Shown piece by piece: positions 8,518 through 18,123 of a stretch of DNA of 64,000 nucleotides (its first letter is position 1; the number at the start of each line of letters is the position of its first letter). The DNA comes from CAZMXS01 sp964570325 (GTDB lineage: Bacteria > Verrucomicrobiota > Kiritimatiellia > CAIQIC01 > CAZMXS01): positions 62,001-126,000 of the forward strand of contig CAZMXS010000004.1 in NCBI GenBank assembly GCA_964570325.1. Direction: 5' to 3'. Under the pieces are notes generated by a model. It did no database searches. It saw only the letters and a program-made list of their open reading frames with translations, and was not told where the DNA came from. The translations under genes were made by a program, and so were the position numbers.

Positions 8518-9933
8518 ATGTCGCCAACCACACTCAATCCAGATTCAGGGCCACAACCGGCGCGCATGTTCTTCTGGGTCGGGCTGGCGGCCGGTCTCTT
8601 CCTCGTTTTCTGGCTGCCCCCGTTTCAGGCGGCGGATGAATACGCGCATCTGCTGCGGGCGTGGCAGGTGGCGCAGGGCGATTGGTTGCCTCATCAGGTT
8701 GACTGCCGCGTGGGGGGAGTATTGCCGGCTGACCTGTCCCACCCCACTTTCGCGCCATTCTGGCAAACTCCCTTTCATGCCGACCGGCGAATCACGCCGG
8801 CCATCATTCGCGCCGCCCGCGCGGCCCCGCTGGCGGCTGAGCCGCGCGCTTTTTTCGACTTTGTCAACACCGCGGTCACCGCCAGCCCGTTGACTTATTT
8901 GCCGCAAGCGGCGGGAATCCGGCTTGGCTGGCTGGCTGGCGGCGGGGTGATTGACGCCAGCTACGCCGGCCGCGCGGTTAATCTGCTGGTCTGGCTGGCG
9001 CTCGTCCGGCTGGCCATTCACTGGATGCCCTTGCAGAAATGGACCATGGCCACGATCGCGCTCAGCCCCGCCTGCCTGGTACAAGCCTGCTCGCTCAGTA
9101 CGGACGCCACGACCACGGCTTTGGCCTTTTTATTTACCGCCGGCGCGGTGCGCCTGACCTGGCCGCCGGAACCGCCTCTGACCGGCCGGCGCTTTGTCCT
9201 GTTGCTGGCGCTGGCAGCCGCTTTGGCGCTTACCAAAATCACGTATGGGTTGCTGGCCTTCCTGGTTCTGGGGCTGTGCGCGCGCTCCGGGCCGGGCGCA
9301 ACAGCGGATAAATGGCGCGGGGTCGCGACGCTGATCGGCGCGGGGGCCGCCGCCGCAGTCTGGGCGGGATATGCGCAATCCATCTATCTGGACTACGCGC
9401 ATTACCATCCGGCATTTCGCGACGGACAAGCTTTGATCCCCGGCGCCGATCCCGCCGCGCAATGGCGGCATCTGCGGGCCGCGCCGGGCGATTTCCTGGC
9501 CGCCGTCTGGGCTTTGCGCGGCGCTTTCGGCACCGTATATTCCACCTTCGGCAGCCTGGGCTGGGATATGGCGGCGTCCTGGCAAATCGGCGGCATGATC
9601 CCGATCGGCATCCTGCTGCTGGCGCTCTGGGACGGCAACGCCCGTTGGCCCATCGCCTGGTGGCAACGCCTGCTCGCGTTGGTTGTTGCCGGCGCCGTCA
9701 TCAGCGCGATTTTCTTGGTCTGTTATCTGCAATGGACCGTGGTCGGCGCCCGGAACATCGCCGGTCTTCAGGGCCGCTACTTCCTCCCCCTGTTGCCGGC
9801 CCTGCTCCTGGCGCTGGCGCGGCCGGGGCGCGAACTTCCGCTGAAGGCGCGACGAATCATCCCGCTTTTTTGGTTGGGCATGGTCGCCCTGACCGCGGCG
9901 GTCATCGCGCGACGCTATTACGCGCCGGTCTGA
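8518..9933 (+). CDS. DUF2142-family polytopic membrane protein
   Basis: 471 residues with roughly ten or more hydrophobic segments. The start is fixed by AGGAGG at 8505-8510, although the frame stays open upstream to 8266. The motif ADEYAHLLRAWQVAQGDW after the first membrane segment, with an acidic pair in the first periplasmic loop, is typical of DUF2142 and of GT-C-like membrane glycosyltransferases. The family is found in polysaccharide loci, and its biochemical role is unproven. Here it heads the rightward glycosyltransferase operon, 132 bases before the first fused glycosyltransferase. A sugar-modifying transferase using polyprenyl-linked donors is a reasonable guess. Confidence 0.78.
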   Translation: MSPTTLNPDSGPQPARMFFWVGLAAGLFLVFWLPPFQAADEYAHLLRAWQVAQGDWLPHQVDCRVGGVLPADLSHPTFAPFWQTPFHADRRITPAIIRAARAAPLAAEPRAFFDFVNTAVTASPLTYLPQAAGIRLGWLAGGGVIDASYAGRAVNLLVWLALVRLAIHWMPLQKWTMATIALSPACLVQACSLSTDATTTALAFLFTAGAVRLTWPPEPPLTGRRFVLLLALAAALALTKITYGLLAFLVLGLCARSGPGATADKWRGVATLIGAGAAAAVWAGYAQSIYLDYAHYHPAFRDGQALIPGADPAAQWRHLRAAPGDFLAAVWALRGAFGTVYSTFGSLGWDMAASWQIGGMIPIGILLLALWDGNARWPIAWWQRLLALVVAGAVISAIFLVCYLQWTVVGARNIAGLQGRYFLPLLPALLLALARPGRELPLKARRIIPLFWLGMVALTAAVIARRYYAPV

Positions 9934-10065
9934 ATGCGCCCGAATGTTTCAGCGCGGCCGGCGGCAGCCATCGCGATTGGCGATACTGGACGCCCCTTTC
10001 ATTTTCTGACAATCTGGCGGCCAATCCGTCCGTTCGGGCCGGGAGCACGATAGCGCGGGCGCAAT

Positions 10066-12147
10066 GTGAATATATTGTTCGTCAACCATCAGGATTTCCG
10101 GAGCAGCAGCGCGGTCCATATCTTCAATCTGGCCAACGCGCTGACCGAACTGGGTGTATCGGTCCGCGTCGCGGTGCCATCCCGCCCGGAAACCGTCCAC
10201 ATGCTCGGCCGGCCGCGTTTTGCGGCGCTTTCCTTCGCGGCATCCCGGGCCGACGCGGGCGGCGTCCGGCCGGACTTGATCTGGGCCTGGACGCCGCGCG
10301 AAGTGGTCCGGCGGCACACGCAGCGGCTGGCGGCGCAACACGGATGCGCATACGGGGTTCATCTGGAGGACAACGAGGAGGCGGTGCTGACCGGTCACAC
10401 CGGCCAACCCCTGGCGGCGCTGTGCGCGTTGCCGCGCGCCCGCCTCGACCGGCTGGTCGGCACGCATTTTACCCACCCGCTGCTGGTCCGCGCTTTTTTA
10501 TCCGGCGCCGCCGGCGTTTCCCTGATTCTGGACCGGTTGGCGGAATTCGTCCCGGCATCCGTTCCCACCACTGTTTTCTGGCCCGGCTATGAAGCCGCGC
10601 TTTTTCAGCCCCGCGCGCCGGATCCCGAAACACGGCGGCGGTTCGGCCTGGCGGCAACTGACTTCGTGGTCGCTTACACCGGCGGGACGCACCAGGCCAA
10701 TGCCGCCGAAATCGAAACCCTCTACCAGGCCATCGCACTGCTGCGCCGGCGCGGCCGGCCGGTGCGCCTGCTGCGCACGGGAATCCAGCCCGGCCGGCGG
10801 TGGGTCCGCCGCCTGCAGCGCGCGCGCGACGGCTGCGTGGAACTGGGTTACGTGGATCGGGCGGCGCTGCCCGCTATTCTGGCCCAGGCCGACGTGCTGG
10901 TGCAACCCGGAGCGCCGGGGCCTTTCAACGATTATCGTTTTCCATCCAAGCTGCCGGAATTCTTTGCGATGGGCAAACCCGTCATCCTGCCGCGGACCAA
11001 CATCGGGCTCTGTCTGCGCGCGGATGAGGACGCCCTTTTGCTCCACGAGGGCTCCCCCACGGAGATCGCTGCCGCCATCGAACGTCTCTACCAGGACCGC
11101 GCGCTAGCCGCGCGGCTCGCGGAAAATGGGCGCCGCTTCGCGGAAACGCATTTCAGTTGGGCGCGCGCCGCGCGCGCGCTGCTGTCTTTCTGGTCCGGCA
11201 TTCTGCCCGACATGGGCCGACGCCCAATCGTTTTGCCGCCGGCGCCGACGCGTCAGAACACGTGCGTCGTCATTGTCACCCATCACCCCGACGCCGCCTT
11301 TCCGGAACGCTGCGAACCCATGCGTCGGCAAGCCGATCGAACGATCATCGTGGATAATCATTCGCCGCCCGCGGCGCTGGCAATGCTGCGCCAACTGGCC
11401 CAGGAGCGGCCGAACATCGAACTGATCGCCAACGCCGACAATCGCGGCGTGGCTACCGCGCTCAACCAGGGGGTGGAGGCGGCGAGCGCGCAAGGTTGCG
11501 ACTGGCTCCTGTTCTTCGACCAGGACAGCGTCTGCGATCCCGACCTGCTGGACAAACTTGCCGCATTGCGCGCGGCGCACCCCGCGCCGCACACGGTGGC
11601 AGTGATGGGTCCCAATTATACCAACGCCCGCACCGGCCAACCCGTTTACCGTTTTCCCGCTGGCGCCCCGCCATTCGTGGAAGTTGCCATGTGCATCACG
11701 TCAGCCGCGCTGACCTCCCGGCGCGCGTTGCAGCTCGCCGGACCTTTCCGGGATGATCTATTCGTGGACGGCGTGGATACCGAGATGTGCTTCCGGCTGC
11801 GCGCCGCCGGATTCCGCATCCTGATGTCCACCGCTCCACTGCTGACCCATACCATCGGCCGCCAGACGGCGTGCCGCCGGTTCGGCCGGGAGTGGATCAC
11901 CGCCGATCATATCCCGCCGCGGCGCTATTACATGGCGCGCAATCGGATCATCCTGGCCCGCGCCCATCTATTCCATGAGCCGCGACAGGTGTGGCGCGAC
12001 CTGAAAGCGCTGCTCAAGGAAGCCGGCCTGTGCGTGCTCTGCGAGGACGGCAAGCGCGCCAAACTCCAAGCCTATGCCCGCGGCATCCGGGATGGGCTGG
12101 CCGGACAAACGGAACGGATGGAACCGACGCAGGAAACACACCCATGA
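10066..12147 (+). CDS. Two-domain glycosyltransferase: GT4 fused to a GT2 rhamnosyltransferase-like domain
   Basis: 693 residues starting with GTG at 10066 (MNILFVNHQDF). Residues about 1-395 form a GT-B fold GT4 unit (TGGTHQANAAEIETLY, then FPSKLPEFFAMGKPVI). Residues about 400-650 form a GT2 unit of the rhamnosyltransferase type: CVVIVTHHPD, IIVDNHSPP, NRGVATALNQG and LLFFDQDS. Fusing a GT-B and a GT-A enzyme in one chain suggests two consecutive sugar additions, as in processive O-antigen rhamnan or mannan synthases. The stop overlaps the methyltransferase ATG. The rhamnosyl assignment agrees with gmd and rmd at 29.7-31.6 kb, but sugar specificity is inferred. Confidence 0.85.
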   Translation: MNILFVNHQDFRSSSAVHIFNLANALTELGVSVRVAVPSRPETVHMLGRPRFAALSFAASRADAGGVRPDLIWAWTPREVVRRHTQRLAAQHGCAYGVHLEDNEEAVLTGHTGQPLAALCALPRARLDRLVGTHFTHPLLVRAFLSGAAGVSLILDRLAEFVPASVPTTVFWPGYEAALFQPRAPDPETRRRFGLAATDFVVAYTGGTHQANAAEIETLYQAIALLRRRGRPVRLLRTGIQPGRRWVRRLQRARDGCVELGYVDRAALPAILAQADVLVQPGAPGPFNDYRFPSKLPEFFAMGKPVILPRTNIGLCLRADEDALLLHEGSPTEIAAAIERLYQDRALAARLAENGRRFAETHFSWARAARALLSFWSGILPDMGRRPIVLPPAPTRQNTCVVIVTHHPDAAFPERCEPMRRQADRTIIVDNHSPPAALAMLRQLAQERPNIELIANADNRGVATALNQGVEAASAQGCDWLLFFDQDSVCDPDLLDKLAALRAAHPAPHTVAVMGPNYTNARTGQPVYRFPAGAPPFVEVAMCITSAALTSRRALQLAGPFRDDLFVDGVDTEMCFRLRAAGFRILMSTAPLLTHTIGRQTACRRFGREWITADHIPPRRYYMARNRIILARAHLFHEPRQVWRDLKALLKEAGLCVLCEDGKRAKLQAYARGIRDGLAGQTERMEPTQETHP

Positions 12148-13970
12148 GCGCCACATCGGAAAAGGCCCCCCAATCGGCCCCGCGCGCCTGCTGGTGCGGA
12201 CACACCGTATTGGAAACGTTCGGCGCGGATTATCTGCGTTGTCCGGCCTGCCAGTCGCTGGTCTCCACGGCGCCGGCCGACGTCAGCGGCGACCCGGGCG
12301 ACGACCGGCAAGGATTCTATGGTCGCTCATATTACGAGAAACTCACCGCACGAAACGGCCAGCCCGCGCTGCGCGAACGGATGCGCCGCGACCTGCCCGA
12401 ACGGGATCTCTACTGGTTGCGATATTTGCTGCAATACAAGGCGCCGCCGGCCGCCGCGCTGGAGATCGGTTGCGCCCACGGCGGGTTCGTGGCGTTGCTG
12501 CAACTGGCCGGATACCAAGCCCGCGGGCTGGAAATGAGCGGCGAAGTCGCCGACCTGGCCGGCCGGACATTCAATATCTCCGTTCAGAAAGGACGCCTGG
12601 AAGAGCAACGCCTCGAACGGAGCAGCCTGGATGTCGTGGCGTTGCTGGATGTAATCGAGCATCTTCCAGATCCCGTCGCTTTCCTGGGCCGATGTCGCGA
12701 AGTCTTAAGAGCCGACGGGGTGTTGATGATCCAGACACCGGATTATCCCGCGGACGCCACCTATTCACGGTTGGTCGAACGTCAATCCGCCTTTCTCAAG
12801 CAGTTGATGCCGGACCAACATATCCACCTCTTCAGCCGCGCGGCGGCGCAGGCGTTGCTGCGCCGGGCGGGCTTTCCGCACCTGCGCTTCGAACCCGCGA
12901 TCTTTGCCCACTATGACATGTTCCTTTTCGCCAGCGCACGGCCGCTCGCGCCCGACGCCCCGGAAGCCATCGCCGCCGCGCTGTTGGCGTCGGCCGGCGG
13001 CCGCATGGTTCAGGCCATGTTGGATCTGGACGACCAGCGCCTGGATCTGGCACGTCAAAACGCCCGGTTGAAGGCCGATGTGGAGCATCTGATCACGCGC
13101 GTGCGGGCGGCCGAGTCACCGCGTCGGGAGCCGGCGCGGCCGGTCGCTTCGCGCGCACTCGCAAAGTTTCGCGCGTCCATTGACCATTATATCAAGACCC
13201 AGCCCAACCGCGATCTGCTGGCCGCTATCCGCCGCTTCAATCATGAACAACTTGACGCGCTGCACCGAACCGTGTCGCTGAAAGATCAGTGGTTGTTGGA
13301 CATCGGCGCCTCGCCCCACGGTTTCGCATTGGAGCGCGCGCTGAAACTGAATGCGGCGGTCTATATCGGCGTCGGTCTCGATGTCACTGCGCCCGCGCGC
13401 GTGACCGGCAAGCGCGGCCAGACGGGATGGTTGCTCAAAATGGATGCGGCGGACCTGCGCCTCCCCGATCATTTCTTCGATCTGGTCGTCTCCTTCAGCA
13501 CGTTCGAACACGCGGCGGACCCGCATGGCGTATTGAATGAAATCGCCCGCGTACTCCGGCCCGGAGGGCGGGCTTTGATCACCTTCGAGCCGGTTTGGAC
13601 CTGTTCCTACGGGCATCACCTCCACCATTTCGGCCACTGCGCCCAGATCATCGAGCCCTGGGCGCATCTGCGCTGGTCGCCCGAAGAAATGCGCCGACGC
13701 CTGGCGCCAGTCTGGCCCCCGGATGCGCCCCTGACCCTGGCGGCCGCCATTGACTGGACCTATCACGGCACGGAGATCAACCGCCAGCCCATTGCCGCTT
13801 ATCGCCAGTTGTTTCAGAATGGTCCGCTCACCGTGGAATGGATGCTGGCCATACCCGATGAAAACCCGAACCCCGCGCAGCTCCGACAAACCGCCGAGCA
13901 GACCGGCATCAGTCCGGAAGATCTTTGCGTGCGCGGGCTCAGCGTCATGTTGCACAAACCCGCCCCATGA
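12144..13970 (+). CDS. Double SAM methyltransferase with central coiled coil and N-terminal zinc-ribbon-like cysteines
   Basis: 608 residues from ATG 12144, which overlaps the previous stop (ATGA). The N-terminus has a C-x-C plus C-x2-C set (CWCGH at 18-20, then CPACQ). The first methyltransferase domain (about 55-270) has ALEIGCAHGGF and VVALLDVIEHLPDP. A charged helical stretch (about 285-330, including DLARQNARLKADVEHLITR) looks like a coiled coil. The second methyltransferase domain (about 365-600) has LLDIGASPHGFALERAL and LVVSFSTFEHAADPHG. The setting among glycosyltransferases and Wzm/Wzt suggests methylation of the glycan, perhaps as a chain-end cap. The target is not visible from sequence. 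Confidence 0.85.
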   Translation: MSATSEKAPQSAPRACWCGHTVLETFGADYLRCPACQSLVSTAPADVSGDPGDDRQGFYGRSYYEKLTARNGQPALRERMRRDLPERDLYWLRYLLQYKAPPAAALEIGCAHGGFVALLQLAGYQARGLEMSGEVADLAGRTFNISVQKGRLEEQRLERSSLDVVALLDVIEHLPDPVAFLGRCREVLRADGVLMIQTPDYPADATYSRLVERQSAFLKQLMPDQHIHLFSRAAAQALLRRAGFPHLRFEPAIFAHYDMFLFASARPLAPDAPEAIAAALLASAGGRMVQAMLDLDDQRLDLARQNARLKADVEHLITRVRAAESPRREPARPVASRALAKFRASIDHYIKTQPNRDLLAAIRRFNHEQLDALHRTVSLKDQWLLDIGASPHGFALERALKLNAAVYIGVGLDVTAPARVTGKRGQTGWLLKMDAADLRLPDHFFDLVVSFSTFEHAADPHGVLNEIARVLRPGGRALITFEPVWTCSYGHHLHHFGHCAQIIEPWAHLRWSPEEMRRRLAPVWPPDAPLTLAAAIDWTYHGTEINRQPIAAYRQLFQNGPLTVEWMLAIPDENPNPAQLRQTAEQTGISPEDLCVRGLSVMLHKPAP

Positions 13971-16474
13971 ACATCCTGGTTGTCAATCCCGATCTCCCCG
14001 TGTTCCCGGGCTGGGGCGGCATGGAATTCCTGAATACAACCGCCCTGGCCAGACAGGCGAAGCACGTCGGGCTGGTCTCCGCCATCCATACGGCGGAACA
14101 GGCGGCCCGGCTCGACGACCTGCGCGCAGCGGGGGTCCGCCTCTATCCGTGGGAAAGCCCCGCGCTGACCTCGCCCGCGCCGCCGCGGGGTCCGGCGCGC
14201 ATCGGGGATCCGCGGCGCCTTGGACGGATCGCGCTGCGCGCCGCGCGCGCGCTCCGACTGCCCGCCCTCGGCCGGCCGGCCGACACGCGGACCCGCGATT
14301 TCCAGTTCCGCAACCTCGCGCCGCAAATCGAGCTGGCGCTGGCCGAACGGAGTTGGCAGGTTCTGGTGATCATTCAAAGCTGTTGCGCGCACTGGCTCGA
14401 TTATCTGCCGCCGTTCCCCGTCACCGCGCTGGTCATGCATGACGCGCGAGCCCGGCTGTACGCGCGCGAGGCCCGAACGGCACAGTCGCCGGCTCGACGC
14501 TGCTGGGCCGCCATCGAAGCCGCGCGTTACCGCCGATTTGAGGGCTATTATGCGCGCCGCTTCGATCAGATCATCGCCGTGTCCGACGCCGATGGCGAGT
14601 GGCTGCGCCGGCATTACCGACCGCAACGCTTGAGCGTGCTGCCCATCCCGGTGGACCGGCAGTATTTCACGCCTACGCCCGGCGTGGCCGTGGCGGACAA
14701 CCGGATTGTTTTTACGGGCATGATGAACCACCCGCCGAATGTGGATGCCGCCGTGTTTTTTGCCCGGGACATCTTTCCGTTGATCCGCCGCCGGATCCCG
14801 GAGGCGGAATTTCGGATCGTCGGCCGCGATCCGGCCCCGCCGGTCTCCGCGCTCGCCGCCCTGCCCGGAGTGACCGTCACCGGCTGGGTGCCGGACATCC
14901 GCCCGGAAATCACCGCGGCCGCGGTGGTGGTGGTGCCGATTCGCTTTGGGGCCGGCATGCGCCAAAAAATCCTCGAAGCATGGGCCATGCGCAAATGCGT
15001 GGTTTCCACGACGGTCGGAGCCGAAGGCATTCATTATACGGACGGTCAGAACATCCGCATCGCAGACGACCCGGCGTCCATGGCGGCCGCGGTGATGGAA
15101 TATCTGCGTTCACCACCGGCGGCGGCGGCGATCCAGACCGGCGGTTATGAGATTCTGAAAGCCGGGCACGACCCGGAGCAAATCGGACGGCGGTATTTTG
15201 CCCTGCTGCAGGAAACGCTGGCGCAGCGCCAGACGCGGCGCGGCCCGCTGCGCGCCGCAATTGACCTGCGTTGGATGTATCCCGGCGTCGCGGGCGGAAT
15301 TGAAAACCTGGCCCGGTCCTTTCTTCATTGTCTGTTGCGGATCAATCAGGATAACCATTACACTATCATCGTGCCGCGCGTCGCGCGCCACGATTTTGCG
15401 ATGCCCATGCAACCCGGGTTCACGGTCGATTCCCGGGATCATCCTGCCTGCCGCGCCCGGTCCGGCTGGCTCCGACTCGCGCGGCAGGTCCATGAATGCC
15501 TGCGGCTCGACTACTGGCGGTCGCCGGAAGTGGAAAGGCTGCGCAGCGCGGCGCGGCTCGGAGCCGAAGTGGCGCTGGCCGTCCCGGGCTATATCCATCC
15601 CGAACTGCGCGGCCTTCGGAACATCGTGATCATGACTGATTTGCAACATGAATATCACCCCGCGTTTTTCACGGATCAGACAATCGCGGAGCGGCGCAGA
15701 ATTTATGCCGATGCCGTCCGCGACGCAGACCATGTGTGCGCCATTTCGGAGTTCACGCGGCAATCCATCATCCAGCACATGCAGGTGGCGCCCGGCAAAG
15801 TTTCCACCGTCCACCTCGCCGCCGACCCGGCCTTCCACCCCGGGAGCCCGTGCCGCGGCCATGCGGCGGCCGTCCTCGCCAGCCTGGGTTTGGCTGGCGC
15901 GCCGTATCTCTTCTTCCCCGGCCACACCTGGCCGCACAAGAACCACCAGGCAGCCATCCATGCCTTGCGCATCCTGGACAATCGTCATGGGTATCGGCCG
16001 CTGCTCGTCTGCACGGGCAGCCATAAGCAAGCGCACGCGCAACTGCTGCGCCTGGCCGCCGAATTGCGCGTCGCCGACCGGGTCCGCTTTCTGGGCTACC
16101 GCCCGGCCACCGAGCTGCCGGCCCTCTACGAGGGCGCCATCGCGCTGGTTTTCCCCTCGCTATTTGAGGGTTTCGGTTTGCCGCTGGTGGAGGCCATGTG
16201 GTGCGGCTGTCCGATTGTGTGCAGCCATGCCACCAGTCTGCCGGAGATCGCGGGCGACGCGGCCCTGCTAATCAATCCCAACGATCCGGAGGATCTGGCC
16301 GGGGCATTGTGGCGGCTGCGCCAGTCCCGGGAATTGCGGGATGAGCTGGTCCGGCGCGGCTTGGAACGAGCCCGTTGTTTTTCCTGGGAAAAATTCACCC
16401 GTACCATTGTGGCGCGGCTGCAAACAGCTCGGGACCGGCGCTGGGGCCTGGCGGAGGACACCGATGTCCACTAA
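13967..16474 (+). CDS. Tandem GT4-GT4 glycosyltransferase
   Basis: 835 residues from ATG 13967, overlapping the previous stop by ATGA. Two complete GT-B units follow one another. The first (about 1-415) starts MNILVVNPDLPVFPGWGGME and has FTGMMNHPPNVDA and IRFGAGMRQKILEAWAM. The second (about 425-825) starts at AIDLRWMYPGVAGGIENLAR and has FFPGHTWPHKNHQAAIHAL and the E-x7-E motif FPSLFEGFGLPLVEAM. Double GT4 proteins are common in polymannan and rhamnan O-antigen polymerases, where the halves make different linkages. The next gene starts 11 bases before this one ends. Confidence 0.88.
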   Translation: MNILVVNPDLPVFPGWGGMEFLNTTALARQAKHVGLVSAIHTAEQAARLDDLRAAGVRLYPWESPALTSPAPPRGPARIGDPRRLGRIALRAARALRLPALGRPADTRTRDFQFRNLAPQIELALAERSWQVLVIIQSCCAHWLDYLPPFPVTALVMHDARARLYAREARTAQSPARRCWAAIEAARYRRFEGYYARRFDQIIAVSDADGEWLRRHYRPQRLSVLPIPVDRQYFTPTPGVAVADNRIVFTGMMNHPPNVDAAVFFARDIFPLIRRRIPEAEFRIVGRDPAPPVSALAALPGVTVTGWVPDIRPEITAAAVVVVPIRFGAGMRQKILEAWAMRKCVVSTTVGAEGIHYTDGQNIRIADDPASMAAAVMEYLRSPPAAAAIQTGGYEILKAGHDPEQIGRRYFALLQETLAQRQTRRGPLRAAIDLRWMYPGVAGGIENLARSFLHCLLRINQDNHYTIIVPRVARHDFAMPMQPGFTVDSRDHPACRARSGWLRLARQVHECLRLDYWRSPEVERLRSAARLGAEVALAVPGYIHPELRGLRNIVIMTDLQHEYHPAFFTDQTIAERRRIYADAVRDADHVCAISEFTRQSIIQHMQVAPGKVSTVHLAADPAFHPGSPCRGHAAAVLASLGLAGAPYLFFPGHTWPHKNHQAAIHALRILDNRHGYRPLLVCTGSHKQAHAQLLRLAAELRVADRVRFLGYRPATELPALYEGAIALVFPSLFEGFGLPLVEAMWCGCPIVCSHATSLPEIAGDAALLINPNDPEDLAGALWRLRQSRELRDELVRRGLERARCFSWEKFTRTIVARLQTARDRRWGLAEDTDVH

Positions 16475-17792
16475 GCCGCGCATCACCGTCGTGACGCCAT
16501 CGTTCAACCAGGCGCGCTTCATTGGCGAAACCATTGCCAGTGTCCGCACCCAGGATTACCCCAATCTTGAGCACATCATAGTGGACGGCGGCTCCACCGA
16601 CGGCACCCGCGAAATCCTGGCGCGCACGCCCAATCTTCAAGTCATCTGCGAACCGGACCACGGCCAGGCCGACGCCATCAACAAGGGCTTTCGCCAAGCC
16701 ACCGGCGACATTTTCAGCTTCCTCAATTCCGACGACACGCTTGCGCCGGGGGCCTTGCGACGGGTCGCGGACGAGTTCGCCGCCGCACCGCACTGCCAGG
16801 TGGTTATGGGCCGCTGCTGCTTCATGGATGAGCACAGCCGCCCAACCGGCATTGAACATCCATGCTTCTTCACCAGCCATCGGCGCGTCCTGGAAATATG
16901 GAAAGGGCACGGCATTCCGCAGCCGTCCGTGTTCTGGACACGCGCGGCCTGGGAGCGTTGCGGCCCCATGAACACGACGTTGGGGTGCGCCTGGATTGAT
17001 TACGATTTCTTCTGCCGCTTGTCGCGCGCGCATTCCTTTCAAGTTGTAGACCAAGTGCTGTCCAACTACCGCCTGCACCCGGAATCGAAAACCGGCGGAT
17101 CCAGCGAAGAGCAGCGCCTGGCGGAAAGCATCGGGATCAGCCGGAAGTACTGGGGCCCATGGTATCGGCCCCGGCATCTTGCGCTGGCGTTTTCGCTGGC
17201 GCGTCACCGTTTCAACCGTTTCGGACGGGCGCGCAACTGCCTGCTGGCCGCGCGGCAATACGCGACCGCGGGTCACTGGACGAGGGCCGCCGTTTTCATT
17301 GGGTTGGGTTGCGCATTGGCCCCGGTTGTTTCTCTGCGCTATGCCCTTTACGCGATGCCACATAATCGTTCGATACGCGCATTGCGGCGGTTGGTCCTGC
17401 AATGCGGCCGGGGTCGGCCCACGCCATTCACCTCCGTTTACGCCAATTACCACGATCTTTGGACCGATCAATGGGCGGGGCCGAAGCTCACGCTTGTGCG
17501 TAACGCCTCCACCGCGCCACAAACCCTCCTCATCCGGGGCGTGGCCGACATTGATTTACTCGGAGAGGCTCTGCGGCTGCGAATAGGCGTCGCGGGTCAT
17601 GTGCTGGAGGAATCCTGTGTCCGCCAAAACGGACCGTTCGAGTTCAGGGTGCCGCTGCCGCCGGGGATTGAGCCGGGCCCGGTCGCCATCGAGATCAACG
17701 CGAATACATCGTTTGTCATCAACAACATTCTGCGCAATGGCGATACCCGGCCGCTCGCGTGGAAAGTCGCTGAAATTGGTTTTGTCAGATAG
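16464..17792 (+). CDS. GT2 glycosyltransferase with a C-terminal beta-type domain
   Basis: 442 residues from ATG 16464, inside the previous gene's 3' end. Residues 1-230 are a GT-A/GT2 domain: ITVVTPSFNQARFIGETIAS, IIVDGGSTDGT and the metal-binding FLNSDDT. A helical middle follows. The last 100 or so residues (from about 345) look like an all-beta accessory domain ending LAWKVAEIGFVR. I have seen comparable tails in other polysaccharide glycosyltransferases, but cannot name this one. The enzyme should add a sugar from a nucleotide donor on the cytoplasmic side of the membrane. Confidence 0.85.
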   Translation: MSTKPRITVVTPSFNQARFIGETIASVRTQDYPNLEHIIVDGGSTDGTREILARTPNLQVICEPDHGQADAINKGFRQATGDIFSFLNSDDTLAPGALRRVADEFAAAPHCQVVMGRCCFMDEHSRPTGIEHPCFFTSHRRVLEIWKGHGIPQPSVFWTRAAWERCGPMNTTLGCAWIDYDFFCRLSRAHSFQVVDQVLSNYRLHPESKTGGSSEEQRLAESIGISRKYWGPWYRPRHLALAFSLARHRFNRFGRARNCLLAARQYATAGHWTRAAVFIGLGCALAPVVSLRYALYAMPHNRSIRALRRLVLQCGRGRPTPFTSVYANYHDLWTDQWAGPKLTLVRNASTAPQTLLIRGVADIDLLGEALRLRIGVAGHVLEESCVRQNGPFEFRVPLPPGIEPGPVAIEINANTSFVINNILRNGDTRPLAWKVAEIGFVR

Positions 17793-18123
17793 ATTGACGG
17801 CACATGACGCCGCTTCAGTTTGAGCGTTCTGTTTCTTGGGCGATCTTTCCCGAAAAAAACCCAAGATACTTGAGCGCTTTCCTCGTTATTGCAGACAACC
17901 GTGGAGTGACGGCCAAGGTCGTCATCCACTTCGACGCTGAATTGAGGTCGCTGATGAAACATTCCAACAAGAATTCATTCCGCCGTATTTTGCCCCTGAT
18001 TGCTTCCCACAACAAAGAACTTGCCCGGCACCGATCAAGGCCTGCGATCTCACTTAATGTTTGAAGCAACGTCCAGCGCTGCCCTATCATCAAAACGTGT
18101 TTATGGCTCGATGACGGCTCGGC
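17793..18123 (+). other. 331-base gap inside the glycosyltransferase cluster
   Basis: This stretch is visibly less GC-rich than the genes around it. A short open frame on each strand (17804-18064 + and 17815-18093 -) matches no family I recognise, and neither has a convincing ribosome binding site. A 7-bp inverted repeat, TCTTGGG (17834-17840) and CCCAAGA (17860-17866), lies inside. It may be a decayed gene or a promoter for the downstream GT2 gene. Confidence 0.4.
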
